Below, in pieces: positions 37,417 to 46,298 of a stretch of 64,000 bases of DNA. The position numbers and the translations under genes were made by a program. How positions within the stretch are numbered: the first letter of the stretch is position 1; the number at the start of each line of letters is the position of its first letter. This DNA is from JBCBSZ01 sp039818945. Lineage in GTDB: Bacteria; Actinomycetota; Acidimicrobiia; Acidimicrobiales; Poriferisodalaceae. A model generated the notes under the pieces. That model made no database searches and was not told where the DNA came from. It worked only from the letters and a program-made list of their open reading frames with translations. Location of the stretch: assembly GCA_039818945.1 (NCBI GenBank), contig JBCBSZ010000019.1:8998-72997 (forward strand), in the 5' to 3' direction.

Positions 37417-38915
37417 TCCGGCGGGTTCGAGCCCAGGCTGCCGGCGAAGTCGCGGTCGCTGAAGTTGAAGACGCCGCCGTCGCTGCCGAGCAGCAGGTAC
37501 CCGTTGCCGTACGGCTCCATGGCGACGATCGGTCGGTTGAGCTGCACGCCCGGTGCCAGCACGCCGGGGATCGAGCCGACGAACGGCGAGTCGAAGGCGA
37601 AGACGCCACCGTCGGTGGCGACCAGCCAGTACCCGTCCCCGTCGGGGTCCGGCGCCATGCCGATCACCGGCTCGTTGAGCTGCATCGAGCCGGTCGATCC
37701 GGAGAACTCGGCGTCACCGAAGCTGAACACCCCACCGTCGGCCGCGATCAGCCAGTACCCGTTGCCCGACGGCGTGCGCCGGGCGTCGATGATCGGCGCG
37801 TTGAGCTCGACGTCGCGCAGGTCACCGAGGTTCGGTCGGCCGCGGCCCGCGACAGCGCCGTTGTCGTAGACGGTGAACCAGTCTCGGAACGTCGGCAGGT
37901 TGCCGGTGGCAGCTTCGAAAGCGCCGGGGATGATCGCCACCGCCTGGCGAGCGCCCACATCCCATGGCTTCGGGAACACCACCGGCGGATGGTCCTCGAA
38001 GTGCAGCGTGGCGTCTGCCTTGAGGATCGCCCACTCCGGGCCGCGGAGGAGTCGTTGGTAGGCGACGTCGACCACACTCCGCGCCCCCAGTTGCTCGCAG
38101 GCGTGGCCGAGCGACGGTGCGCTCCCGAGCGAGTGGACCTCACCGTGCAGGGTCACGAGCCAGTACCCGTCCGAGGTCTCGTCCGGCGAGATGCCCCGGT
38201 TCACGCACTCGATGACCTCGGCGGGCGTGAAGAACGTGAACGTGCCGTCGTAGCGGCCGTCCGTGGTCACCGACCCGGCGGTCCAGGCGACGATGCCGTC
38301 CATCATGGGGATCGTGACGGCGAGTGCCACTCCGCCGGCGACGGACGCCCGTGCGGCCGGTAGGGCACCTCCGCTTCGCCAGGTCGCGGCGTCGCACGTC
38401 GTGAGCTCGAACCACTCGGCCGCCACCGGCGAATCGGTGGTCCCGAACACGCCGATGTCCCAGCCGTCGCACCCGGTCGAGACGTCGAGGTCGGTGTCGA
38501 CGAGGATCTCGAGGCCGAGCAGCGACCGATCCTGTCGCGTCGTCAGCACGACATCCATCCCGGGGATCCCATCGCAAGCGCCGATCGACTGCACGGCGAG
38601 GAGATCGGTCGAGCCGCCGTCACCGCTGTCGAGCACGTAGTCGTCCCCGAGGCAGAAGCTCGAGGTGTCGTCGGCGTCGGCTGCTTCGAAGCGCGGCTCC
38701 GTCCCGGGTGCGAGCGACGTCAGCGGTCGCCAGGAGAGCTGCTCGGCGATGGCGGTGGTCAGCAGCGGTCGAGTCGGCGGGGGGTCGCCGTCCGCTGCGC
38801 CAGAGACCCCGGCGGCGGCCGCCGCCAGGAGTGCCACCACGATGCCCGCCACCAGCTTGCCCACGAGCTGCGAGGGTACGCCGCCGACCCGATCGGGTCG
38901 TCGACGGAACCGCAC
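37377..38915 (-). CDS. Secreted protein with C-terminal GYWLVxxDGGVFxF repeats
   Basis: 512 residues from GTG 38915. The N terminus has a positively charged start and hydrophobic helix (LVAGIVVALLAAAAAGVSGAA), a Sec-type signal peptide. The middle (~residues 40-230) is rich in acidic residues and paired Cys. The C-terminal third has four to five ~45-residue repeats built on GYWLVATDGGVFAF / GYWLIAADGGVFSF / GYLLLGSDGGVFNF, a beta-propeller-like repeat common in actinobacterial extracellular proteins. Its function is unknown. The last 40 bases overlap the end of the GGDEF-EAL gene. Confidence 0.8.
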   Translation of the reverse strand: MRFRRRPDRVGGVPSQLVGKLVAGIVVALLAAAAAGVSGAADGDPPPTRPLLTTAIAEQLSWRPLTSLAPGTEPRFEAADADDTSSFCLGDDYVLDSGDGGSTDLLAVQSIGACDGIPGMDVVLTTRQDRSLLGLEILVDTDLDVSTGCDGWDIGVFGTTDSPVAAEWFELTTCDAATWRSGGALPAARASVAGGVALAVTIPMMDGIVAWTAGSVTTDGRYDGTFTFFTPAEVIECVNRGISPDETSDGYWLVTLHGEVHSLGSAPSLGHACEQLGARSVVDVAYQRLLRGPEWAILKADATLHFEDHPPVVFPKPWDVGARQAVAIIPGAFEAATGNLPTFRDWFTVYDNGAVAGRGRPNLGDLRDVELNAPIIDARRTPSGNGYWLIAADGGVFSFGDAEFSGSTGSMQLNEPVIGMAPDPDGDGYWLVATDGGVFAFDSPFVGSIPGVLAPGVQLNRPIVAMEPYGNGYLLLGSDGGVFNFSDRDFAGSLGSNPPDYPVVAIQPLPPG

Positions 38916-38922
38916 TTCGCGG

Positions 38923-39381
38923 TCAACTGCGCAGCAAGCGGAGCGCCTCGGGTTCGTCGGGGTCGAAGCCGGTGGTGTCGCGGCAGAGCTCGACCATGAT
39001 CCCGTTGGGATCGACGTAGTAGTAGCTGTGGCACCAGTCGTGATCGAGGTCCATGAGCACCGGCACGCCGGCCTCCTCCAGGCGCCCGCGGAGATGGGCC
39101 TGCTGCTCCTCGTCGACCCGGATGGCGAGGTGGTTCACCCAGACCGGGAGGTCGAGATCGGTGCTGATGGCCGTCTTGGCCGCCTCGAAGCCGGGGAGGT
39201 GGAAGAAGGCCACGCAGGACCCGTCGCCCAGGTCGTAGAAGGTGTGCTTGAGCGCACCACCGTCGGGGATCGGCTGCACCTCGGTGCGGATGAGCGGCAG
39301 CTCGAGCAGCTCGCCGTAGAAGCGATGCGTCTCCTCGAGATCGCGGCAGGCGAAGGCGACGTGGTGCAGTCCGGCTGGCAT
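38923..39381 (-). CDS. VOC-family protein (extradiol dioxygenase/glyoxalase-like)
   Basis: 152 residues from ATG 39381. Typical VOC pattern: LHHVAFACRDLEETHRFYGELL, NHLAIRVDEEQQAHLRGRLEEAG, and YYVDPNGIMVELCRDT. The first His, the NHLAI His and the final Glu (VELC) are the expected metal ligands, so it is probably catalytic. A -10-like TAGGCT overlaps the stop of the upstream LLM gene, so it may have its own promoter. Confidence 0.85.
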   Translation of the reverse strand: MPAGLHHVAFACRDLEETHRFYGELLELPLIRTEVQPIPDGGALKHTFYDLGDGSCVAFFHLPGFEAAKTAISTDLDLPVWVNHLAIRVDEEQQAHLRGRLEEAGVPVLMDLDHDWCHSYYYVDPNGIMVELCRDTTGFDPDEPEALRLLRS

Positions 39382-39388
39382 GCCGGAG

Positions 39389-39394
39389 AGCCTA
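39389..39394 (-). promoter_or_regulatory. -10 box (TAGGCT) of the VOC gene
   Basis: TAGGCT on the minus strand ends 7 bases before the ATG at 39381 and contains the TAG stop of the preceding LLM gene. Confidence 0.5.
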
Positions 39395-40285
39395 GGTCTG
39401 CAGCGGCAGCACGGCCTCGGCGAGGCGCTCCAGCTCGGCCGACCAGTCGTCGGCGTCCACGACCGGCACCACGACGAACTTCGACGCCTCGACGGCGATG
39501 AACTTCTCGATCAGGGTGCGGAGGCCATCGTAGCCGGCTGCGATGACGTCCTTCACGTCGGCGTCGGGGCGTCGCTTGGCCACGACGGCGGCGAGCTCGG
39601 CGGGGATCTCGTCGCCGGTGACGTAGGGGACGAGCATGCCGAAGTGGTCGTCGTCGATCGACCGGTCGTTGTCGGCGGCGAGCTCGTTGATGCGCGCCCA
39701 GTCGGCGGCGGCGATGTCGGGCGTCGTGAACGACGGCAGCCAGCCGTTGGCGAGCCGGGCCACCCGGTCGAGCTCGCGGGGAGCGGCGCCGCCGAGCCAG
39801 ACCTCCATGCGGCCCACGGGCTTGGGACGGATCGTCAGGTCCTCATAGTGGAAGCGTTCGCCGTGGTGGGTGACGCCGTCCTCGTTCCACAGGCGGCGCA
39901 GCAGCGGCATCGCCTCTTCGAGCCACGGCCCGCGCTCTCGGCGCTCCAGACCGAACGCCTGCTGCTCGCGGGGATCGGCGACGCCGAGACCGAACGCCGG
40001 CAGCAACCGCCCGCCGCTGATGCGGTCGAGCGAGGCCAGCGCCTTGGCGGTCACGACCGGGTTGCGACCCGGCAGCACCATCACGCTCATGCCGAACTTG
40101 AGCTTGCGGGTCGCTCCCGCGGCGACCGCCATGGCCACCATCGGGTCGGGGCAGTCCCCGCCGAGGCGCTCCGACACCCAGAGCGAGTCGAAGCCGAGCT
40201 CCTCGACCTGCTGGCAGAACGGGGCGAAGCGCTCGTCGTTGAGGGTGGTCCGGGTGCCGAGTCCCATGCCGATGCGGATCTTCAC
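39392..40285 (-). CDS. LLM-class F420-dependent oxidoreductase
   Basis: 297 residues from GTG 40285. Luciferase-like barrel motifs: GFDSLWVSERLGG, LKFGMSVMVLPGRNPVVTAKALASLDRISGGRLLPAFGLG and a later EVWLGGAAPRELDRVARLANGW. Actinobacterial members with the GRNPVVTAK... GGRL pattern generally use coenzyme F420. Substrate unknown. It is divergent from the SDR gene at 40325. Confidence 0.87.
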   Translation of the reverse strand: MKIRIGMGLGTRTTLNDERFAPFCQQVEELGFDSLWVSERLGGDCPDPMVAMAVAAGATRKLKFGMSVMVLPGRNPVVTAKALASLDRISGGRLLPAFGLGVADPREQQAFGLERRERGPWLEEAMPLLRRLWNEDGVTHHGERFHYEDLTIRPKPVGRMEVWLGGAAPRELDRVARLANGWLPSFTTPDIAAADWARINELAADNDRSIDDDHFGMLVPYVTGDEIPAELAAVVAKRRPDADVKDVIAAGYDGLRTLIEKFIAVEASKFVVVPVVDADDWSAELERLAEAVLPLQT

Positions 40286-40291
40286 GCCGAC

Positions 40292-40318
40292 ACCGTAGGC
40301 CAGGTCGACCAATAGCCT
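40292..40318. promoter_or_regulatory. Divergent leaderless promoters (LLM and SDR)
   Basis: Minus strand: TACGGT (40292-40297) ends 6 bases before GTG 40285. Plus strand: TAGCCT (40313-40318) ends 6 bases before GTG 40325. The two -10 boxes are 15 bases apart, so RNA polymerase cannot occupy both at once. Confidence 0.6.
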
Positions 40319-40324
40319 GGGGGC

Positions 40325-41107
40325 GTGACGACCGCACCGCTCGACCCGCTTGCCGCCTTCCGCCTGGACGGCAAGGTCGCGATCGTCACCGGCGCGTCGT
40401 CGGGCTTCGGCGAGCGCTTCGCCCGGGTGCTGGCAGCGGTGGGGGCCTCGGTCGTGGTCGCCGCCCGCAGGGCCGAGCGGATCGACCTGCTCGCCGCCCA
40501 GCTTCCCGACGCCCTGGCGGTGCCGACCGACGTCGCGAGCGAGGCCGACTGCGAGCGGCTCGTCGCCGCCACGGTCGAGCGCTACGGCCGGATCGACGTG
40601 CTGGTCAACAACGCCGGCATCAGCGACGCACCGGCCAAGGCCGAGGAGCTCGATCCGTCGAGCTTCGCCGACGTGCTCGACGTGAACCTCCACGCCTGCT
40701 TCGTCCTCAGCCGCCTCGTGGCCCCACACATGTTCGAGCAGGGCGCCGGCAGCATCGTCAACGTCGCGTCGGTGCACGGCCTCGTCGCTTCGGCCCCGAA
40801 CCTCCAGGTCGCGTACGACAGCTCCAAGCACGGTCTGATCGGCCTGACGCGGGGCCTCGCCGGGCAGTGGGCCCGCAAGGGTGTCCGGGTCAACGCGCTC
40901 GCGCCGGGCTACTTCGAGACCGAGCTCACGGCGGCGATGTTCGAGGACGATGCGTCCGGGCTCGGCTGGATCAAGCGCAACACCCAGATGGGGCGCGCGG
41001 GGGCGGTCCCCGAGCTCGATGGCGCGCTCCTGCTCCTCGCCTCGGAGGCCGGGTCCTACCTCAGTGGATCGGTGCTCACGGTCGACGGCGGGTGGACCGC
41101 CTCGTGA
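40325..41107 (+). CDS. Short-chain dehydrogenase/reductase
   Basis: 260 residues from GTG 40325. Classical SDR: TGASSGFG cofactor loop, NNAG, catalytic Ser in NVASVHG, YxxxK as AYDSSKHG, and a C-terminal GSVLTVDGGW. Length and motifs fit NAD(P)-dependent alcohol or 3-oxoacyl reductases. The substrate is not evident. It overlaps the SGNH gene by 4 bases. Confidence 0.9.
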   Translation: MTTAPLDPLAAFRLDGKVAIVTGASSGFGERFARVLAAVGASVVVAARRAERIDLLAAQLPDALAVPTDVASEADCERLVAATVERYGRIDVLVNNAGISDAPAKAEELDPSSFADVLDVNLHACFVLSRLVAPHMFEQGAGSIVNVASVHGLVASAPNLQVAYDSSKHGLIGLTRGLAGQWARKGVRVNALAPGYFETELTAAMFEDDASGLGWIKRNTQMGRAGAVPELDGALLLLASEAGSYLSGSVLTVDGGWTAS

Positions 41108-42285
41108 GACGAGTCGCCGTCGGGCTCCTCGCGGCGGCCCTCGCCGCGACGGCCACGGTGCTCACCGGGGCGCCGGCGGCCTCGCAGGTCGAGGCGTTGC
41201 GATCCACGCCCGGCTCGACGCTCAGCATCGCGCTGCCGCCGCGCACCGACGTGCTGGTGGCCCCCGACGGCGCCTTCGTGGGCGACGACGTCGTGAACTG
41301 GCCCGCGACGACCGCCCACCTCGGCGTCCACCGGCTCCAGACGGTGACCGTCGACGAGCGGGGGAGCTGGTCGCTCGACGAGACCGAGATCGTCGTCCGC
41401 CACGAGCACCGGCCCGACGTCTACGTCGCGCTCGGTGACTCGATCGCCAGCGGGCACGGACTCGATCGCTGGGACTACCTCGGACAGGACCGCTGCTGGC
41501 GCGCCGAGGGCGCGGCGTACGCCCGTCACGTCGAGGACGGGCTGGCCGATCGCGGCGTCGAATTGACCCGTCACAACGTCTCGTGCAGCGGCGCGTTCCT
41601 CGCCGACCTGTCGACCGACGAGGTCGGCGGTGGGCCCGATGGCCTCTTCGACGACGATCGTGCGACCCAGCTCGACTGGGCCGTGCGCACCAACCCCGGT
41701 CTCGTCACGCTCACGATCGGCGCCAACGACCTCGGCTTCATCGATCCGTCGGACTTCTTCGACGACGGTGGGCTCGACCGGGCGAAGCTGGCCGAGCTGG
41801 TCGCCGAGGTGGAGGCCGGGCTCGCCGAGATCGTCGACCGGCTCGTCGAGCAGACCGACGCCTTCGTCGTGGTGACGAACTACCACGACCCCTCGGCCGA
41901 GAACCCGCAGGGGGTCGACGGCTGCCGGGAGCAGTGCTTCGCCGAGGCGACCGCCGAGGCGATCGGGACCATTGCCGATGCGGTCGACCGCGTCGCCGCC
42001 CGGCACCCCGACCGGGTCGTCGTGGCCGACGTGGCCACCGCGTTCGAGGGCCACGGCGCCGGCAACGGCCGCGGCCCCGACGTCAGCCGGCTCGGGCGGG
42101 GCCCGCTCAGCCGGTTCCTGCCCGCTCCGGTCAGCGGCGTGTCGTCGTACTGCGCCAAGGGCGACCATCGCAACGACACCTGGATCAACGCCATCGACTG
42201 CGTGCACCCCAACGGTGAGGGGCAGGTCGCCTACGCCGAGGCGGTCCTCACGGCACTGGATCGGGCCGGCTGGTCGCCGAGCTGA
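41104..42285 (+). CDS. Secreted SGNH/GDSL-type esterase
   Basis: 393 residues from GTG 41104 (GTGA overlap). A signal peptide (VAVGLLAAALAATATVL, Ala-x-Ala site) precedes a ~90-residue N-terminal beta region. The SGNH hydrolase has block I ALGDSIASGHG (Ser), block III IGANDLGF and block V DCVHPNGEG (Asp, His). These enzymes release acyl groups from lipids or glycans outside the cell. Paired cysteines suggest disulfides. Its 3' end overlaps the convergent MFS gene by 38 bases. Confidence 0.87.
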   Translation: MRRVAVGLLAAALAATATVLTGAPAASQVEALRSTPGSTLSIALPPRTDVLVAPDGAFVGDDVVNWPATTAHLGVHRLQTVTVDERGSWSLDETEIVVRHEHRPDVYVALGDSIASGHGLDRWDYLGQDRCWRAEGAAYARHVEDGLADRGVELTRHNVSCSGAFLADLSTDEVGGGPDGLFDDDRATQLDWAVRTNPGLVTLTIGANDLGFIDPSDFFDDGGLDRAKLAELVAEVEAGLAEIVDRLVEQTDAFVVVTNYHDPSAENPQGVDGCREQCFAEATAEAIGTIADAVDRVAARHPDRVVVADVATAFEGHGAGNGRGPDVSRLGRGPLSRFLPAPVSGVSSYCAKGDHRNDTWINAIDCVHPNGEGQVAYAEAVLTALDRAGWSPS

Positions 42286-43384
42286 CCGGCACCGCGACCC
42301 ACAGGATCGGCAGGGTCACCAGGCCGAGCGACGCCGCGACGAGGAACGTGCCGACGTCCGACCAGGCGAGCAGTGGCACGAGCACGATCGGCCCCACCGC
42401 GTGGCCCACGAACCGGAACGCGAGCAGGAAGGAGAGCGCCCCGCCCCGGTTCTCGGGCGCGATCGTGGCGCCCGTGGCCTGGTAGGTCACGGCCAGCGAC
42501 GCCACCAGGCCGCCCCCGACCGCCCACACGAGCGCGAGGGTGGTGCCGGTCGAGGCGAACGCGAGCGCGCCGGTGGCGAGCGAGGCAGCTGCCGCCGATG
42601 CGAGCGCGGCGCGCCGCAGCCCGAGCAGGTCGATCAGCCGGCCCCACACCGGTCCGAGCGCGAGCGCGCTCATCGCCCCGGCGAAGAGGATCAGCCCGGC
42701 CGCCGAGCCGGAGAGCCCGAGCTCGTCACGTGCGACCACCCCGACGAGGACGGCGACGCCGACCGGCCCGGCTGCGGCGAGGAGGAACCCGACGCCGAGC
42801 GCCACCATCCGACGATGGAGCAGCGGCCGGAGCCGGGGCGCGGTGGCCGAGGGCCGCGGCGCTCCGTCCGGTGGCGACGAGGCGAGGAGGAGCGCGACCA
42901 GCGCGGCGCCCACGAAGGCCCACCGCCAGTCGCCGTCCGCGGCGATGCCGCCCACGATCGGCCCGAGCCCGCTGCCGAGCGCCTGGAAGCTGGAGTAGAG
43001 GCCCGCCTCGCGGCCGAACCGCTCCGGCGGGACCATGTCGGCGAGCCCGGCCAGCAACAGCGGCGTGATGAAGGCGTTGGCCATGCCCTGCACCGCACGA
43101 GCCGCCAGCAGCCACTCGAGCGACGGGGCGACCGCGCACGCCAGGCTCGCACCGGCGTAGACGAGGTAGGTCGTGCGGACGGTCCGCCGGCGGCCCCACC
43201 GCTCGCCGAGCGTGCCCGACACCAGCAGCGTCAGCGCGAACGGCAGCAGGTACAGGCTGAAGGACAAGCCGACCGCCGCCGTCGACCGGTCGAACTCGTC
43301 CCGCAGCTCCGGGAACATCGGGATGACGAGCACCGTGCCGAAGGGCCCCATGAACCCTCCGACGTAGAGCGCCGTGCGGCGCAT
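42248..43384 (-). CDS. Major facilitator superfamily transporter
   Basis: 378 residues from ATG 43384; a GTG at 43393 is also possible. Twelve membrane helices. The loop 2-3 motif reads GTLGERWGRRRTV and the second half repeats a weaker version (GPVWGRLIDLLGLRR). Drug/H+ antiporter-like. Substrate unknown. It follows the fumarase by 35 bases on the same strand. Confidence 0.85.
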   Translation of the reverse strand: MRRTALYVGGFMGPFGTVLVIPMFPELRDEFDRSTAAVGLSFSLYLLPFALTLLVSGTLGERWGRRRTVRTTYLVYAGASLACAVAPSLEWLLAARAVQGMANAFITPLLLAGLADMVPPERFGREAGLYSSFQALGSGLGPIVGGIAADGDWRWAFVGAALVALLLASSPPDGAPRPSATAPRLRPLLHRRMVALGVGFLLAAAGPVGVAVLVGVVARDELGLSGSAAGLILFAGAMSALALGPVWGRLIDLLGLRRAALASAAAASLATGALAFASTGTTLALVWAVGGGLVASLAVTYQATGATIAPENRGGALSFLLAFRFVGHAVGPIVLVPLLAWSDVGTFLVAASLGLVTLPILWVAVPVSSATSRPDPVP

Positions 43385-43419
43385 CGACGGCACCCGAGCG
43401 CGTTCGGTGCCGGTCCCGG

Positions 43420-45066
43420 TCAGCGCCGCCCGATGGTGATCGGCCGGGGCTGCATCACCTCGCTGTAGAAGTCGTTGCCCTTGTCGTCGATCACGATGAA
43501 CGCGGGGAAGTCCTCGACCTCGATCCGCCAGACCGCCTCCATGCCGAGCTCGGGGTACTCGAGCACCTCGACCTTGCGGATGGAGTCCTTGGCGAGCCGT
43601 GCGGCCGGACCGCCGATCGAGCCGAGGTAGAAGCCGCCATGGGTGTTGCACGCCTCGGTGACCGCGGCCGAGCGGTTGCCCTTGGCCAGCATGACGAAGC
43701 TGCCGCCCGCGGCCTGGAACGAGTCGACGTAGGCGTCCATCCGTCCGGCGGTCGTCGGACCGAACGAGCCCGAGGCGTAGCCCTCGGGGGTCTTGGCCGG
43801 GCCGGCGTAGTACACGGGGTGGTTCCGGAGGTACTCGGGCATCGGCTCGCCGGCGTCGAGGCGCTCCTGGATCTTGGCGTGCGCGATGTCGCGGGCCACG
43901 ACCAGCGTGCCGGTGAGGGAGAGGCGGGTCTTGACCGGGTAGCGCGAGAGCTCGGCGCGGATCTCGTCCATCGGGCGGTTGAGGTCGATCTGGACGACCT
44001 CGTCGGACAGCTCGCCCTCGTCGGTCTCGGGGAGGTACTTCGCCGGGTCGGTCTCGAGCTGCTCGAGGAAGACCCCCTCGGCGGTGATCTTGGCCAGGGC
44101 CTGGCGGTCGGCCGAGCACGACACCGCGATGCCGACCGGGCAGGAGGCGCCGTGGCGGGGCAACCGGATGGCCCGCACGTCGTGGCAGAAGTACTTGCCG
44201 CCGAACTGGGCGCCGATGCCGAAGTTGCGCGACATCTCCAGGATGCGGGCCTCCCACTCGAGGTCGCGGATGCCGTGGCCGGTGGCGGGGTCGCCCTCGG
44301 TGGGCATCGAGTCGAGGTACTTCGCCGAGGCGTACTTGGCGACCTTGACGGCGTACTCGGCCGACGTCCCGCCGATCACGACGGCCAGGTGGTACGGCGG
44401 GCACGCCGAGGTGCCGATGTAGCGCAGCTTCTCGTCGAGGAAGTTGGTGAGGCGCTCCTCGTTCAGCAGCGCCTTGGTCTCCTGGTACAGGAAGCTCTTG
44501 TTGGCCGAGCCGCCGCCCTTGGCCATGAACAGGAACTTGTACGCGTCGCCCGGCACGGCCTCGATCTCGATCTGGGCCGGCAGGTTGTTGCCGGTGTTCT
44601 TCTCGTCGAACATCGACAGCGGCGCCAGCTGGGAGTACCGCAGGTTCGACGTCTGGTACGTGTCGAACACGCCGCGGGAGATGGCCTCGACGTCGTCGCC
44701 GCCGGTCAGGACGAGCTCGCCCTTCTTGCCCGACACGATGGCGGTGCCGGTGTCCTGGCAGCCCGGCAGCACCCCGCCGGCCGCGATGCTGGCGTTCTTG
44801 AGCAGCTCGACGGCGACGAAGCGGTCGTTCTCGGTCGCCTCGGGGTCGTCGAGGATGCTGGCCAGCTGGGTCAGGTGGGCGGGCCGCAGGAGGTGCGCGA
44901 TGTCGCGCATCGCCTCGGCGGTGAGCATCGTGAGGACCTCGGGCTCCACCTGGAGGAAGGTCCGGCCCGCAGCCTCGACGGTCGAGATGCCGTCGGTCGT
45001 CAGCAGGCGGTAGTCGGTGGTGTCCTCGCCGAGCGGGAGGATCGGGGCGTAGGCGAAGTCGGCCAT
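43420..45066 (-). CDS. Class I (iron-sulfur) fumarate hydratase
   Basis: 548 residues from ATG 45066. N-terminal alpha-type and C-terminal beta-type domains are fused as in FumA/FumB. Conserved segments: LPGCQDTGTA (cluster Cys), AKGGGSANKSFLY, GTSACPPYHLAVVIGG (Cys) and FGGKYFCHDVRAIRLPRHGASCPVG (Cys), then LTGTLVVARDIAHAK and GPTTAGRMD in the beta domain. It interconverts fumarate and malate in the TCA cycle. Class I enzymes are oxygen-sensitive, so an aerobe carrying it may also have a class II fumarase elsewhere. Confidence 0.92.
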   Translation of the reverse strand: MADFAYAPILPLGEDTTDYRLLTTDGISTVEAAGRTFLQVEPEVLTMLTAEAMRDIAHLLRPAHLTQLASILDDPEATENDRFVAVELLKNASIAAGGVLPGCQDTGTAIVSGKKGELVLTGGDDVEAISRGVFDTYQTSNLRYSQLAPLSMFDEKNTGNNLPAQIEIEAVPGDAYKFLFMAKGGGSANKSFLYQETKALLNEERLTNFLDEKLRYIGTSACPPYHLAVVIGGTSAEYAVKVAKYASAKYLDSMPTEGDPATGHGIRDLEWEARILEMSRNFGIGAQFGGKYFCHDVRAIRLPRHGASCPVGIAVSCSADRQALAKITAEGVFLEQLETDPAKYLPETDEGELSDEVVQIDLNRPMDEIRAELSRYPVKTRLSLTGTLVVARDIAHAKIQERLDAGEPMPEYLRNHPVYYAGPAKTPEGYASGSFGPTTAGRMDAYVDSFQAAGGSFVMLAKGNRSAAVTEACNTHGGFYLGSIGGPAARLAKDSIRKVEVLEYPELGMEAVWRIEVEDFPAFIVIDDKGNDFYSEVMQPRPITIGRR

Positions 45067-45073
45067 GCCTGTG

Positions 45074-45079
45074 ACCGTA
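45074..45079 (-). promoter_or_regulatory. -10 box (TACGGT) of the fumarase gene
   Basis: TACGGT on the minus strand ends 7 bases before the ATG at 45066; no Shine-Dalgarno sequence lies between. Confidence 0.6.
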
Positions 45080-45085
45080 TCGGCC

Positions 45086-46270
45086 TCAGGAGGAGGCGAA
45101 GAGCCCGGGGAGGTCGGCGTCGTCGGTGTCGAGCAACCGGTCGACCCACTGGTGGAAGCGGTGGCCGCCGCCCTCGTTGCGACCGAACACGAACTCGGTC
45201 TTCGCGCCGGTCGAGATCGCCCGCTGGATGCCGAGTCCGGTGGCGTAGTCCTCGTCGCGCACGACCTGCTCGAGGAACGCCATCTGCTTCTCGCACAGCG
45301 CCCGCTGCTCGTCGTCGGGCTCGCCCCGGAACAGGAAGGTCTGGGTCGTGACCGAACCGGCGGCGTCGGGCCCGGGGGAGAGCTGGGACACCATGAACAC
45401 CTTGCCGCTGACGTCGAACCCGGCGATCGACACGTGGGGGAAGATCGTCCACACCCCGCCGGTGAGCTGGTCGATGTCCCACTCGTCGTCGGGCAGGTCG
45501 GCCATCCGCGCGAACTTGGGGTTGGGCGTGTTGACCCGCTGGTGCGGCCCCCAGGCGTCGTAGATCGCCTTGGAGCTCATGTCGGGCCCGAAGCTGTCCT
45601 TGTGGAGGACGGGCAGGTGGTAGAAGTCGAGGTAGCCGTCGTAGGCGACCTTCCAGTTCGGCCCGACGATCCGCTGCTCGCCGACCACCGTGCACTCGTC
45701 GAGGCGGAGGTGCTCGAGCATCTCGCCGTACCCGGCGAGGAAGACGTCGATGTCGAGCGTCGTCTCGGCGTTCGGCGTCGGCGTCACGAAGACGATGCCG
45801 GCCCGCTCGGCCACCGGCAGCGGGGTGAGGCCGTAGCAGCTCGGATCCTCGAGGCCGACGTCCTCGCGGTCGGGGATGCCGACCAGCGCCCCCTCCTGGT
45901 CGTAGGTCCACGCGTGATAGGGGCAGGCGAAGCGACGGGCGGAGCCGGTGCCCTCCTCGACGACGATCGCCCCGCGGTGGCTGCACATGTTGACGAAGGC
46001 CCGCAGCTCGCCGTCGTGGCCCCGGGACACGAGGATCGGCACGCCGGCGATCTCGGTGGCACGGTAGGCACCCGGCTCGCGCAGCTCGCACGTGAAGCCG
46101 GCGACGAGCGGCAGGCGCCGGAAGATGCGGTCGATCTCGCGCTGCCATCGCTCGGGGTCGGTGTAGTTGCCGACCGGGACGCGGTGGACGCCGGCCTCCT
46201 GCGACTGGGTGCCGGCTCGGAGGTGCTCCAGGTTCCGGCGGGCCTGCGCGATCAGCACGTCCCTGCTCAT
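45086..46270 (-). CDS. Rieske-type aromatic-ring-hydroxylating oxygenase alpha subunit
   Basis: 394 residues from ATG 46270. The Rieske cluster motifs are CSHRG and CPYHAW (Cys-x-His ... Cys-x2-His). The mononuclear iron site is in DGYLDFYHLPVLHKD (Asp, His, His). Family members hydroxylate aromatic rings or demethylate amines with a separate reductase. No reductase or ferredoxin gene is adjacent, and the small subunit is absent, as in single-component terminal oxygenases. Confidence 0.88.
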   Translation of the reverse strand: MSRDVLIAQARRNLEHLRAGTQSQEAGVHRVPVGNYTDPERWQREIDRIFRRLPLVAGFTCELREPGAYRATEIAGVPILVSRGHDGELRAFVNMCSHRGAIVVEEGTGSARRFACPYHAWTYDQEGALVGIPDREDVGLEDPSCYGLTPLPVAERAGIVFVTPTPNAETTLDIDVFLAGYGEMLEHLRLDECTVVGEQRIVGPNWKVAYDGYLDFYHLPVLHKDSFGPDMSSKAIYDAWGPHQRVNTPNPKFARMADLPDDEWDIDQLTGGVWTIFPHVSIAGFDVSGKVFMVSQLSPGPDAAGSVTTQTFLFRGEPDDEQRALCEKQMAFLEQVVRDEDYATGLGIQRAISTGAKTEFVFGRNEGGGHRFHQWVDRLLDTDDADLPGLFASS

Positions 46271-46276
46271 GGGACG

Positions 46277-46282
46277 AAGCTA
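46277..46282 (-). promoter_or_regulatory. -10 box (TAGCTT) of the Rieske oxygenase gene
   Basis: TAGCTT on the minus strand ends 6 bases before the ATG at 46270. Confidence 0.5.
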
Positions 46283-46298
46283 CTGATCGGGTCGGGCG

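Noticed and set aside
42248..44404. 718-codon frame joining MFS transporter with upstream sequence
   Set aside because: The upstream half is an out-of-frame shadow of the fumarase gene; the transporter starts at 43384.
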